Shown here: positions 26,613 through 35,786 of the stretch, piece after piece
Layout of the letters: the number at the start of each line of letters is the position of its first letter
How positions within the stretch are numbered: position 1 is the stretch's first letter
From: Paracoccaceae bacterium
GTDB lineage: Bacteria > Pseudomonadota > Alphaproteobacteria > Rhodobacterales > Rhodobacteraceae
Direction of reading: 5' to 3'
NCBI GenBank assembly: GCA_014872875.1
Contig: WKFI01000005.1
Span: 434,001 to 498,000 of the forward strand
Length of the DNA: 64,000 nucleotides
The notes under the pieces: generated by a model
Database searches by the model: none
What the model saw: only the letters and a program-made list of their open reading frames with translations
Told to the model about the DNA's origin: nothing
Position numbers and translations under genes: made by a program

Positions 26613-27908
26613 TCAGAAGCTCTTGATCAACTGATGAGCCGCAAAAGCCGTGTGATAAAATCCGGTCTTCAGACTGCGCCCACTGACTGCCTGCAGATCG
26701 GTCACAGGGATTGGCAGACTGTCGGTGTCTGTCCCTGACATCAGATCGGCCAGAGCCTTGCCGAACATCGTACCCGTGGTAATGCCGCGACCATTGTACC
26801 CGACCGGTGTGTAAAGCCCTTCGGCCAAACGATGAATACGAAATAGGTGATCGGGTGTCATGGCGATCTGACCGTGCCAGGCATCTTCGAACCGGATCTC
26901 GCCCAGATCAGGATAGAGACGCTTCACCTGCCTCTGTGCCCAGCGCTGCGACAGCCCTGTGGTGCCTCCATGCACTGCGCCCATAGACCCGATCACCAGC
27001 CTCCCGAATGCGTCGCGGCGCAGAGCGAACATGACCGGAGCCGTATCCCACAGCCCCTGCCCTTCGGGCAGAATATGCGCGGCGCGGTCGCCCAAAGGTT
27101 CGCTGGCCAGTTGGAAGAAATGGATGACGGTATAGCTTTGCCGCAATCCCGGCCACAGGTCGTCAGTATAGGCGTTGGTGCCCAGAACCACATGCTTGGC
27201 CCGCACCGTGGCCTGATCCGTTTCGACGATCCAGACAGCCCCATCCCGCACCAAACCGGTCACCCGAACGCCAGTTGCAATCCGGGCCCCCGCACCCAGC
27301 GCCGCCCGCGCCAGACCGCGAGTATAGCCCATCGGGTTGATCGTCCCGGCCCGCCTGTCCAGCAATCCTCCGTGAAACCGGGTCGTCCCGGTTTTTTCAG
27401 CCGTTTCTTCGGCCGACAGCAATTCGACCGGTGCGCCCAGACGCTTCCATTCCTCGGCCCGTGAGGCAAGGCCGCGCAAGCCGCCTACGGAATGGGCCGC
27501 ATGGATGGTACCGTTGCGCTTGGCCTCGCATTGGATCTGATGCTGTTCGATCAGATCGAACACATATTGCGGCATTCGCCCCATCAAATCGACCAGCGCG
27601 CTGCCTCGCGCGTCCCCCATCCGGCGGCGCACTTCCTGAGGTGGCATCCAGAGCCCTGCATTGACCAGCCCGACGTTACGCCCGGACCCACCAAAGCCCA
27701 GGGTCCTGGCCTCCAGAACCTGACAGTCCAGCCCGGCTTGCGCCGCGTGCAGCGCCGTGGACAGACCAGTGTACCCGCCCCCTACAATCGCCACATCACA
27801 GCTACAATCCGAATTCAGCCCTGTGTCTACACGCGGCTCGGCCGCAGTTTTGTCCCACAGGGAAATTGTCTCGCTCTCATGCGTGCGCTCAGACACAAGT
27901 TCAGACAC
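26613..27908 (-). CDS. FAD-dependent amine oxidase (DAO family, gamma-glutamylputrescine oxidase-like)
   Basis: About 431 residues. The FAD-binding motif is VAIVGGGYTGLSTALHAAQAG near the N-terminus, followed by EARTLGFGGSGRN, which positions the flavin. The C-terminal GYNGRGITTGTMFGKALADL is typical of PuuB-like oxidases acting on secondary amines. No substrate can be assigned. Starts are ambiguous: a GTG at 27908 has GGAGA seven bases upstream and is preferred; a GTG at 27959 would add 17 residues. The gene is divergent from the rhodanese gene, 157 bases apart. Confidence 0.85.
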   Translation of the reverse strand: MSELVSERTHESETISLWDKTAAEPRVDTGLNSDCSCDVAIVGGGYTGLSTALHAAQAGLDCQVLEARTLGFGGSGRNVGLVNAGLWMPPQEVRRRMGDARGSALVDLMGRMPQYVFDLIEQHQIQCEAKRNGTIHAAHSVGGLRGLASRAEEWKRLGAPVELLSAEETAEKTGTTRFHGGLLDRRAGTINPMGYTRGLARAALGAGARIATGVRVTGLVRDGAVWIVETDQATVRAKHVVLGTNAYTDDLWPGLRQSYTVIHFFQLASEPLGDRAAHILPEGQGLWDTAPVMFALRRDAFGRLVIGSMGAVHGGTTGLSQRWAQRQVKRLYPDLGEIRFEDAWHGQIAMTPDHLFRIHRLAEGLYTPVGYNGRGITTGTMFGKALADLMSGTDTDSLPIPVTDLQAVSGRSLKTGFYHTAFAAHQLIKSF

Positions 27909-28065
27909 TGCCGCGTCTCCATCCACAAATAGGGTGATGCAACACGGGCCTCCCTGCACATCAGAAAATCCTGTATCAGCAGAGAGTGTCCCAGAAACCG
28001 GGACACGTCAATTTGTGAAACGACCATTTGACAGGTCTCCATTGAACCGACAGGAGCGCGCCGCC

Positions 28066-28464
28066 ATGCCCCAATTGAAAACATCCGTCAAAGACATGGT
28101 CCAAGCCGCCCGCGCCCGGATCGAAGAAATCGAAACACCCGACCTTATCGCCAAGGTCGAAGATCCGGATGTGGTGATCGTGGACCTGCGTGACGTGAGG
28201 GAGCGGCAGAAACTTGGCTACATTCCGGGCAGTTTTCACTGCCCGCGCGGGATGCTGGAATTCTGGGTCGATCCACAAAGCCCTTATTTCAAGGAAGTTT
28301 TCGGTCAGGACAAGAAATTCGTGTTCCACTGCGCCAGCGGCTGGCGCTCGGCGCTGTCGGTGGCATTGTTGCAAGATATGGGGTTCCAAGCCGCTCATCT
28401 CCGCGAAGGGTTTTCGACTTGGGCAGATCAGGGCGGCCCCGTGGAGTTTCCCGAGAAGCGATGA
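28066..28464 (+). CDS. Rhodanese-like sulfurtransferase
   Basis: 132 residues, one rhodanese domain. The active-site loop is FHCASGWRSA with the persulfide-forming Cys, and the family's VDLRDVRERQKLGYIPGS block lies ahead of it. It is cytoplasmic, with no signal. ATG 28066 follows AGGAG. Long in-frame sequence upstream is antisense to the oxidase and is discarded. Located 212 bases before the dimethylglycine-dehydrogenase-like gene. A link between the two is possible but not shown by coupling. Confidence 0.88.
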   Translation: MPQLKTSVKDMVQAARARIEEIETPDLIAKVEDPDVVIVDLRDVRERQKLGYIPGSFHCPRGMLEFWVDPQSPYFKEVFGQDKKFVFHCASGWRSALSVALLQDMGFQAAHLREGFSTWADQGGPVEFPEKR

Positions 28465-28676
28465 AATTCGAGCCCTGAACACCGGAACCAACATGAGATT
28501 TCGGTGAAGATCTGCACCCAATACGCGCGCTGGTTCAGCCGCCGAAAAAAATGGGTCATTGGGTCAATTTTCTTGTCGGGTAATCCTTTACAACCGCTCC
28601 TATCTTCGGCCCGAACCCTATTTCGGCCTTACGGGAGTGCCCGCCCCGCCTGGCCTTTCCAACCTCAGGGCAAAGG

Positions 28677-31103
28677 ATGTCGGACATGAAAACCCATGCT
28701 CAGGTTGTGGTCATCGGCGGCGGTCTGGTCGGCTGCTCGATCCTCTATCACCTGGCCAAGCTCGGCTGGACTGATGTGGTCCTGCTGGAACGCGACGAAC
28801 TGACTTCAGGCTCCACCTGGCACGCCGCTGCAAATATCCACGGGTTGCACGACAACAACAACGTCACCCGGATCCAGCACTACACGATGAACCTGTACAA
28901 GGAGCTGGAGAAGGAAACCGGACAGGGCTGCGGTGTCTTCCAGCCCGGCTCACTGTATCTTGCCAAATCCGAAGAGCGTGAACACCAGCTGCGCCTGCAG
29001 GAAGCCAAGGCCAAGTTCTACGGCCTGAACTTCTTTGAGGTCAGCCGCGAGAAGGCCAAGGAACTGCACCCACTGGCGCAATTCGACGATGTGCGCTGCA
29101 TCATGTATGAACCCGATGGCGGCAATGTCGACCCTTCGGGCGTGACCATGGCCTATGCCGCAGGCGCGCGCCAGATGGGCGCCGAAATCGAACGTTTCTG
29201 CCCGGTGATCGGCACAGATCAGCAGCCCGATGGCAGCTGGATCGTGCGCACCGCCAAGGGCGATATCCACACCCAGTGGGTGGTGAACGCGGGCGGCCTC
29301 TGGGGTCGTGAGGTCGCCGCCATGGCCGGTCTCGAACTGCCTCTGCAGCCGACCGAGCATCAGTATTTCGTCACCGAAACCATCCCGGAAGTCGCCGCGA
29401 TGGACCGCCGCCTGCCCTCGATCGCGGACCGCGACGGCGAGTACTACTTCCGTCAGGAGGGCAACGGCTTCCTGATCGGCGCATATGAGAAAGACATGCG
29501 GTTCTGGGCCGAAGACGGCACGCCGCAGGATTTCGCGCACGAGCTGTTCCCCGATGATCTCGACCGGATCATGGAAAACGTTATCCGCGCGACCGAACGT
29601 GTGCCCTGCGCCGAAACCGCAGGCGTCAAACGGGTGATCAACGGCCCGATGATCTGGTCGCCCGACTCCAACGCCATCTGGGGCCCGGTACCCGAACTGA
29701 AGAACTATTTCTGCTGCACCGGCATCATCCCCGGCTTCTCGCAATCTGGCGGCCTTGGCCTGCTGGCCGCGCAATGGATCATCGAAGGCGAGCCGCAATA
29801 TGACATGTTCGCCTGGGATCTGGCGCGCTTTGGCGACTGGGCCGACAAGGCCTTCACCAAGGCCCGTGTCGAGGACCAGTACGCCCACCGCTTCGCCATC
29901 CACTTCCCGAACGAGGAACGCAGCGCCGGTCGTCCGGCCCGTGTGCGCCCCGCGTTTGAAATGCAAAAGGAAATGGGCGCCGTCTTCGGCCTGAACTGTG
30001 GCTGGGAACACCCGCTGTGGTTCGCAGGCGAGCCCGGCAAGCAGGACACCAACAGCTTCACCCGTCAGAACTGGTGGGCGCCGGTGGGCGAAGAGGTCAA
30101 GATGCTGCGCGAAAACGTCGGCGTCATCGACATCTCGAACTTCGCCAATTACGTGATCAAGGGCCCGGGCGCGTTTGAATGGCTGGACAAGCTGGTCGCC
30201 AACAAGGTCCCGACCGAGGTCGGTCGCTCCTGCCTGACCCCGCTGATCTCGGTCCGTGGCGGCGTTGCGGGCGATTTCACCATCACCAAGCTGGGTGATG
30301 AGGAATACATGATGATCGGCTCGGGCATGGCGGAACGCTATCACCAGCGGTTCTTCAACATGGTCGAACTGCCCGAAGGCACCACATTCGAAGTCGCGAC
30401 CAACCGCATCGCGGGCTTCAACATTGCAGGGCCGAAATCCCGCGACGCGCTGCAGCGCCTGACAAATGCGGATCTGTCGAACGAAGGCTTCCGTTTCATG
30501 CGCTCGCGCGTGATCGAAGTGGCCGGCATCACCTGCGTGGCGATCCGTGTGTCCTTCACCGGTGATCTCGGCTGGGAACTGCATTGCGACGAAGCCGACC
30601 AACCCGCGCTCTACGCTGCCCTGCTGGAAGCCGCCAAAGAGTTCGACGGCGGCCCCGTCGGCGGTCGCGCGCTGGGGTCCTTGCGGATCGAAAAGGGCTA
30701 TGGCTCGTGGGGTCGCGAGTACAGCCAGGAATATTGGCCGCAGGAAGTGGGCCTGTCCGGTCTCATCAAGCTCGACAAGGATTTCCTCAACAAGGACGCC
30801 TATCTCAAGGTCAAGGACAACCCCTGCCGCGAAGTTCTGTCGGTGTTCGAAATCGATGCGGTCAATGACGCGGACGCGTCGGGTGGTGAGCCGATCTTCA
30901 CCCCCGACGGAAAATCCGTGGGCCGTGTGACCTCCGGGGCATACGGGTATTCGGTCGGCAAATCGCTGGCGATCGGATATGCCAACCCCGAAGTTGCCAA
31001 ACCCGGCGATGCGGTTGAGGTCTTCGTTCTGGGCAAGCCGCACAGTGCGCGGATCCTGGAAGCGGCTCCGTTCGACCCCAGCGGTCAGCGTCTGCGGGCA
31101 TAA
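28677..31103 (+). CDS. Dimethylglycine dehydrogenase/oxidase-like flavoprotein with GcvT domain
   Basis: 808 residues with two parts. The N-terminal DAO fold has VVIGGGLVGCSILYHLAKLG (~11-30) and the STWHAA motif, whose His49 matches the residue that holds covalent FAD in dimethylglycine dehydrogenases. The C-terminal half (~430-808) is a GcvT-type tetrahydrofolate domain. Enzymes of this architecture demethylate N-methylated glycines and move the carbon to THF. This resembles dimethylglycine dehydrogenase, but the true substrate could be a related methylamine. ATG 28677 is given; ATG 28686 has a better-spaced AAAGGA and is equally possible. It lies upstream of the LysR and MttB genes in what looks like one catabolic locus. 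Confidence 0.88.
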   Translation: MSDMKTHAQVVVIGGGLVGCSILYHLAKLGWTDVVLLERDELTSGSTWHAAANIHGLHDNNNVTRIQHYTMNLYKELEKETGQGCGVFQPGSLYLAKSEEREHQLRLQEAKAKFYGLNFFEVSREKAKELHPLAQFDDVRCIMYEPDGGNVDPSGVTMAYAAGARQMGAEIERFCPVIGTDQQPDGSWIVRTAKGDIHTQWVVNAGGLWGREVAAMAGLELPLQPTEHQYFVTETIPEVAAMDRRLPSIADRDGEYYFRQEGNGFLIGAYEKDMRFWAEDGTPQDFAHELFPDDLDRIMENVIRATERVPCAETAGVKRVINGPMIWSPDSNAIWGPVPELKNYFCCTGIIPGFSQSGGLGLLAAQWIIEGEPQYDMFAWDLARFGDWADKAFTKARVEDQYAHRFAIHFPNEERSAGRPARVRPAFEMQKEMGAVFGLNCGWEHPLWFAGEPGKQDTNSFTRQNWWAPVGEEVKMLRENVGVIDISNFANYVIKGPGAFEWLDKLVANKVPTEVGRSCLTPLISVRGGVAGDFTITKLGDEEYMMIGSGMAERYHQRFFNMVELPEGTTFEVATNRIAGFNIAGPKSRDALQRLTNADLSNEGFRFMRSRVIEVAGITCVAIRVSFTGDLGWELHCDEADQPALYAALLEAAKEFDGGPVGGRALGSLRIEKGYGSWGREYSQEYWPQEVGLSGLIKLDKDFLNKDAYLKVKDNPCREVLSVFEIDAVNDADASGGEPIFTPDGKSVGRVTSGAYGYSVGKSLAIGYANPEVAKPGDAVEVFVLGKPHSARILEAAPFDPSGQRLRA

Positions 31104-31111
31104 GCAGTCAA

Positions 31112-31138
31112 AGCCGGAATGTGACACACATTCCGGCT
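31112..31138. terminator. Bidirectional terminator hairpin
   Basis: A perfect 12-bp stem (AGCCGGAATGTG and its complement) with a 3-base loop lies eight bases after the flavoprotein stop and before the convergent LysR gene. There is no strong T-run. Confidence 0.75.
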
Positions 31139-31173
31139 CAAATTCCGACGCAGATTTCCGTGGGGGATTCGGG

Positions 31174-32061
31174 TTACACCCGGATCTCCGAAGCGGCCTC
31201 CAACAGGAACCGTTTGAACAGCTTCACCGACGGGGTTGCAGACCGATCCTTGAAATTGGCGAAATAGGCCCAGGGGCAATCCAGGTCGAACGCGAACGGC
31301 TGAACCAACAATCCCCTTTGTTCAAACTTGAACAGCAGCGATTTCGGAACCGCCACGCAGCCCAGACCACTGGCCGCCAGTTCCAGCGCCGTGTTCGACG
31401 AATTGGTCTGAAATCCCGAGGTCAGTTCGCCCAAATCCAGTCCCAGTGCGCCCGCCACCTTCTCCCAATAGATCGGCCGCCCCAGGATGTGGATTAGGCG
31501 CGCCTGTTGCAACTGCTCGGCCCGGTTCAAAACCTCGCCATCGATCCGGTAATCCGGGGCACACGCCAAGGCCAGCTTTTCGTCCCACAGTTGCACTTGA
31601 TCGCGATCCGCTTCATCCCTTTGGTTGATGGTGATGGAAATATCCGAGACATTGGCCTCAACATCCGACCAGACCGTCGAATGCAGGGTCACCTCAACCT
31701 CTGGATGGTTGGCATGAAACCGCGCAATCACCTGCGGCAGCCAGTTTTCGGCCAGGCTAATCGGACAAGACACCACGACTTCGCGCTTGTGGTTCTGCGA
31801 GATCAGTGACCGTGTCGCCACGTCGATCTCCTGTAGCGCATGACGGACCGACGGCAGATAGGCCTCGCCCACATCCGTAAGCGACAGCGACCGGGGGTGC
31901 CGTACAAACAGCGGGCGACCGATAAATTCTTCCAGCGAACGCACATGGTTCGAAACGGCCGACTGCGTGCAATTCAGTTCGTCTGCCGCGCTGGTAAAAC
32001 TCAGATATCGCGCTGCTGCTTCGAAACTGCGAAGAAAGGTCAAATGTGGGAGGTGTTTCAT
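31174..32061 (-). CDS. LysR-family transcriptional regulator (GcvA-like)
   Basis: 295 residues. The N-terminal winged helix-turn-helix reads LRSFEAAARYLSFTSAADEL followed by NCTQSAVSNHVRSLEEFIG, as in GcvA-type regulators, and the rest is a periplasmic-binding-like effector domain. The start MKHLPHL at 32061 is chosen over 32115 on family grounds. It is divergent from the MmgE/PrpD gene, the classical LysR arrangement, so it probably controls that gene and the MttB gene, and perhaps the flavoprotein. A palindrome in the shared region is listed separately. Confidence 0.92.
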   Translation of the reverse strand: MKHLPHLTFLRSFEAAARYLSFTSAADELNCTQSAVSNHVRSLEEFIGRPLFVRHPRSLSLTDVGEAYLPSVRHALQEIDVATRSLISQNHKREVVVSCPISLAENWLPQVIARFHANHPEVEVTLHSTVWSDVEANVSDISITINQRDEADRDQVQLWDEKLALACAPDYRIDGEVLNRAEQLQQARLIHILGRPIYWEKVAGALGLDLGELTSGFQTNSSNTALELAASGLGCVAVPKSLLFKFEQRGLLVQPFAFDLDCPWAYFANFKDRSATPSVKLFKRFLLEAASEIRV

Positions 32062-32170
32062 GCAACCCGTTCTAGCGGTCAGAGGAACCTCAGAAAAGCC
32101 TGCAAAGCCGTCCAAGCGTCAGGCAGAATTCAACCGCAAACATGTTCAAAACCGACATCTAGCGTGTTTT

Positions 32171-32188
32171 GTGCGAAATTTCTCGCAC
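32171..32188. promoter_or_regulatory. Candidate LysR operator
   Basis: GTGCGA and TCGCAC are separated by AATTTC, making an almost perfect palindrome in the 211-base region between the divergent LysR and MmgE/PrpD genes. The size and position suit a LysR-type binding site. This is inference from position and symmetry only. Confidence 0.45.
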
Positions 32189-32272
32189 CTGAGACCCCGG
32201 TTTGTTTGCGTGTCTGTGGGCTCTCCAACGCATACCTTGACTGACATCCGGACCCCAACCAGGCCAACAAAC

Positions 32273-33619
32273 ATGACCGATACATTCGACCGCGTTGCCG
32301 ATTTCACCTTTGATCTGCACCCGCAGGACCTGCCCCAATCCACGCGAGATGCAGCCGCTCTGATGTTTCTCGATACGCTGGGCATCACCATTGGCGCAGG
32401 ACCCATGGAGGCCGGAACCATCGCCCGTGATGCGACCACGGCACTCTATGGCTCTTCTGACCCCGCCACGACGTCGCGCATGATGTTTGACGGTCGCAAG
32501 GTCAGCACCGCGGGCGCGGCCTATGCCGCTGCCACTGCGACGGACAATCTGGATGGTCATGACGGCTATTACCCGACCAAAGGCCATATCGGCGTTGTCG
32601 TCATCCCCGCCATCGCCGCCCTGTCGGAAAGCGCGGTGGACTTCTCGGGGCCCGAAACGCTCGCCCTGACAACCATCGGCTACGAAGTCGCGGGCCGTGC
32701 TGCCCTGTCGCTGCATGACACGGTCAGCGACTACCACACCTCGGGCGCTTGGAACGCGCTGGGGGTGGTCGCGATGGCCGCCCGGATGCGGGGGCACAGC
32801 CGCGAACAGTTGCGCCAGGGTTTGGGCATTGCCGAATACCACGGCCCCCGCAGCCAGATGATGCGCGAGATTGCCAACCCTTCCATGCTTCACGACGGAT
32901 CCGGCTGGGGGGCAATGGTCGGCATCTCCTCGGCCATTCTGGCGGAAAAAGGATTCACCGGGGCCCCGGCGATCACCGTCGAGGAAGACCGCGTTGCCAA
33001 GCATTGGGAGGATCTGGGCAGCTTCTGGCAGATGGAACATCAATATGTGAAACCCTACCCGATCTGCCGCTGGGCCCATGCGCCCATCGACGCGGTGCGC
33101 CAGGTCATGCTGGATAACGGGCTGACCCATTCCGATATCGCAAAAGTCCATATCACCACTTTTCACGAAAGCGCCTGCCTGTATTCCGGCATCCCCACGA
33201 CCACCAGCCAGGCGCAATATTCGCTGGCCTATGCGGTCGCGACACAAATGGCTTATGGCCGTATCGGGGTTGAGCACATTTCAGGCGATGGACTATCGGA
33301 CCCTCTGGTCGCACAGATCCATTCCCGTATTTCGGTATCCGAGGCCAAACGCCATTCCGATCGTTTCCCGGCCTGTCGGGTCGCCGATGTCACCGTCACT
33401 CTGGCAAATGGCGAAATCATCGAATCCGGCGACGTCCACGCCCGCGGCGGCCCGGAGGCACCGATGGAGCGCACCGAAGTCATCGCCAAGTTCATGGAAT
33501 TCGCTACACCTTCGCTGGGTGAAACCCGCGCCGCGCAAATCCGCGATGCGGTCCTGGGCTTTACCGAACCTGACAGCAAATTTTCGGATCTGGGCCGTCT
33601 GATCTTTGACGCCCCCTGA
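32273..33619 (+). CDS. MmgE/PrpD-family protein
   Basis: 448 residues. The conserved family segments are visible: FLDTLGITIGAGP near residue 35, NLDGHDGYYPTKGHIG near 90 and YHTSGAWNALGVVAMAARM near 155. Members include 2-methylcitrate dehydratase and cis-aconitate decarboxylase; many others have unknown substrates. This paralogue sits with MttB and dimethylglycine-like genes, not with propionate genes, so a different substrate is likely. The ATG at 32273 fits the family start; a longer frame to 31967 is antisense to the LysR gene. The MttB gene follows after about 50 bases. Confidence 0.88.
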   Translation: MTDTFDRVADFTFDLHPQDLPQSTRDAAALMFLDTLGITIGAGPMEAGTIARDATTALYGSSDPATTSRMMFDGRKVSTAGAAYAAATATDNLDGHDGYYPTKGHIGVVVIPAIAALSESAVDFSGPETLALTTIGYEVAGRAALSLHDTVSDYHTSGAWNALGVVAMAARMRGHSREQLRQGLGIAEYHGPRSQMMREIANPSMLHDGSGWGAMVGISSAILAEKGFTGAPAITVEEDRVAKHWEDLGSFWQMEHQYVKPYPICRWAHAPIDAVRQVMLDNGLTHSDIAKVHITTFHESACLYSGIPTTTSQAQYSLAYAVATQMAYGRIGVEHISGDGLSDPLVAQIHSRISVSEAKRHSDRFPACRVADVTVTLANGEIIESGDVHARGGPEAPMERTEVIAKFMEFATPSLGETRAAQIRDAVLGFTEPDSKFSDLGRLIFDAP

Positions 33620-33672
33620 ACGGCCTTTCTTACGAAAGCCCGCAACACACGGTCTTGGAGGACCAAAAGAAT

Positions 33673-35211
33673 ATGGCACGAGAACGGCGCGGCGGTGGTC
33701 GCCGCGGCAAATCCAATCGCTCCGGCGGCGGTATCGAACAGCTGCCCTGGCAACAGGTCACCAACAGCTATCCGAAATTCGAGCTGCTGAACCCCGACCA
33801 GATGGACCAGCTGCACGCGACGTCGATGCGCATCCTGTCCGAAGCCGGCATCCGGGTGATGGGCGACAACGTCATGGACCTGTTTGAACAGGCTGGCGCC
33901 ATCGTCGATCGCGAAACCCAAACCATCCGCCTGGACGAAACGATTGTGGTCGAGGCGCTGAAAACGGTGCCGCGCAATTTTACCCTGCGGGGTCGGACCG
34001 AGGCCAAGCGCATCACCATGGGTGGCGACAACATGACCTTCGGTCTGGTCGCAGGTCCGCCCAATGTGCATGACCAGATCAATGGGCGGCGGCAGGGCAA
34101 TTACACGGATTACTGCAACTTCATCAAACTGGCGCATCACTTCAACGCCATTCACCTGATTGGCAACCAGGTCATGGCCCCCATCGAGATGCCCGCCAAC
34201 AATCGCCATCTCGACACCTACAACGCCAATCTCAGCTACTCGGATCTTTCCTTCCACTGCACCGCCATTGGGCGCGGTCGGGCGATGGACGGCATCAACA
34301 TGATGGCAATCTCGCGCGGGCAGAGCGTGGAAGACATGCGCGGTGACCCCGGCGTCATCACCATCATCTCGGTGAACTCTCCGCGCCTCTTCGACGACGC
34401 CATGGGCGACGGGCTCATCGCCATGGCCGAACACGGCCAGCCCGTCACGGTCACACCCTTTACGCTGATGGGCGCCATGACCCCGGTCACCCTGCCCGCC
34501 GCGCTGGCGCAACAGAACGCCGAAGCCTTGTTCGGCGTTGTGCTGACCCAACTGGTCAACCCCGGCGCGCCGGTCATGTATGGTTCGTTCACCTCGAATG
34601 TGGACATGCGTTCGGGTGCGCCCGCCTTTGGCACACCGGAAAACGCCAAGGCCAACATCGTCGGCGGCCAGCTGGCGCGGCGGTATGGCATCCCCTACCG
34701 GACCTCGAACACCAATGCATCAAACGCCGTGGATTTGCAGGCGGCCTATGAAACGATGATGTCCACCTGGGGCGCGGTGCTGGGTGGGGCCAATATCGTC
34801 TATCACGCGGCAGGTTGGCTGGAAGGCGGCCTGACTGCCAGCTACGAGAAGTTCATCCTGGATGTGGAAATCCTGCAGAACATGATGGAGTTCCTGCGTC
34901 CAATGGAGTTCAATACGGACGAACTGGGTCTGGACGCCATCAAGGCGGTGCCCACCGGCGGGCATTTCTTTGGCACCGAACATACGATGCAACGCTATGA
35001 AACAGCGTTTTACAAACCGCTCCTGTCGGATTGGCAAAACTATGAAAACTGGGAGGCCGCAGGCGCCAAGACCGCGTTGCAGCGGGCGACCGAGCTGTGG
35101 CAGCAGGCCCTGCGCGAGTATCAGGAGCCAGAGCTGGATCCCGCCATTCGCGAAGAGCTGGATGCCTATATCGCGCGCCGCAAGGAAGAGATCGGTGGCG
35201 ACGAGCCATAA
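33673..35211 (+). CDS. MttB-family methyltransferase, non-pyrrolysine type
   Basis: 512 residues, full length with no in-frame stop, so it lacks the amber-encoded pyrrolysine of true trimethylamine methyltransferase. Non-Pyl members such as MtgB demethylate quaternary amines (glycine betaine, proline betaine, carnitine) in anaerobes, passing the methyl to a corrinoid protein. The N-terminus is unusually basic (MARERRGGGRRGKSNRSGGG), and family similarity starts near residue 30. ATG 33673 with GGAGGA upstream is preferred to a TTG at 33655. No corrinoid protein is encoded nearby. The locus context (GcvT-type flavoprotein, TRAP importer) suggests an aerobic methylated-amine substrate. Confidence 0.87.
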   Translation: MARERRGGGRRGKSNRSGGGIEQLPWQQVTNSYPKFELLNPDQMDQLHATSMRILSEAGIRVMGDNVMDLFEQAGAIVDRETQTIRLDETIVVEALKTVPRNFTLRGRTEAKRITMGGDNMTFGLVAGPPNVHDQINGRRQGNYTDYCNFIKLAHHFNAIHLIGNQVMAPIEMPANNRHLDTYNANLSYSDLSFHCTAIGRGRAMDGINMMAISRGQSVEDMRGDPGVITIISVNSPRLFDDAMGDGLIAMAEHGQPVTVTPFTLMGAMTPVTLPAALAQQNAEALFGVVLTQLVNPGAPVMYGSFTSNVDMRSGAPAFGTPENAKANIVGGQLARRYGIPYRTSNTNASNAVDLQAAYETMMSTWGAVLGGANIVYHAAGWLEGGLTASYEKFILDVEILQNMMEFLRPMEFNTDELGLDAIKAVPTGGHFFGTEHTMQRYETAFYKPLLSDWQNYENWEAAGAKTALQRATELWQQALREYQEPELDPAIREELDAYIARRKEEIGGDEP

Positions 35212-35219
35212 GGTCTGAA

Positions 35220-35255
35220 GCGAGGGGCCAGCCCCTCGCGCTCTCCGGAGTTGTT
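35220..35255 (+). terminator. Terminator after the MttB gene
   Basis: GCGAGGGGC/GCCCCTCGC hairpin with a two-base loop, eight bases after the stop, followed at a distance by TTGTTTT. The sequence after it matches two other intergenic sites in this window. Confidence 0.65.
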
Positions 35256-35276
35256 TTGGCAGAATGAAGGAAGCCC

Positions 35277-35786
35277 TTAGAGCTGGTAGGATGCCAGTTC
35301 TTCGTGACGGGCGCCTTTGGGGTGCAGAATGGAGTGGTAGAGCGCAACCTGCGTGACCGGAAGCGCCGGAATCTGAAAGTCGGAGAGTTCGGTTTTCAGC
35401 GGCGGCGGGCTTTGACCTTTGCCCAATCGCGCCAGCGTGACATGCGGGCGAAAGCGGCGGCGCTGCAGGGGAATTCCCACGCGGCGACAGGCACTTGTGA
35501 TCCGGTCGTAAAGCGCGGTCAGGTTCGGATTGTCCGAAGCTGGGACGTGGATGGCAGTGCCAAAAACACCCAGCCCGGCCAGTTCGATGGTGAACGGGGC
35601 GGCACGCAGGGTCGAGAGCTCTTCATGCAGATCCTCCAGCAACTCTTCGGGCTGATCGTCCAGAAAGGCCAGCGTCAGGTGCAGATTGTCCTGTGGCACG
35701 GGGCGGCCAAAGCCAAGGCGCCGTTGCAGGCGCAACAGGGCCTCGGCCACATCTTGGGGCATCGGGATCGCAACAAAAGCCCGCAC
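35277..35786 (-). CDS. thpR: RNA 2',3'-cyclic phosphodiesterase (ThpR/LigT)
   Basis: 169 residues, 2H phosphoesterase fold. The two catalytic HxT motifs are NLHLTLAFL and RPHVTLARL. The enzyme opens 2',3'-cyclic phosphate ends of RNA; LigT was first noted for 2'-5' RNA ligation. The start is GTG at 35786, overlapping the dctM stop by one base (TAGTG), so it is translated together with the TRAP genes. There is no obvious functional link to transport. Confidence 0.92.
   Translation of the reverse strand: MRAFVAIPMPQDVAEALLRLQRRLGFGRPVPQDNLHLTLAFLDDQPEELLEDLHEELSTLRAAPFTIELAGLGVFGTAIHVPASDNPNLTALYDRITSACRRVGIPLQRRRFRPHVTLARLGKGQSPPPLKTELSDFQIPALPVTQVALYHSILHPKGARHEELASYQL

Noticed and set aside
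28950-31127. Long open frame of about 725 codons antisense to the dimethylglycine-like gene
   Set aside because: It mirrors the codon pattern of the real gene in G+C-rich DNA, shows no domain and lacks a ribosome site. Similar antisense frames occur at 2244-3974 and 57375-59951.
33673-35211. Possible pyrrolysine in the MttB homologue
   Set aside because: There is no in-frame TAG in the whole gene.
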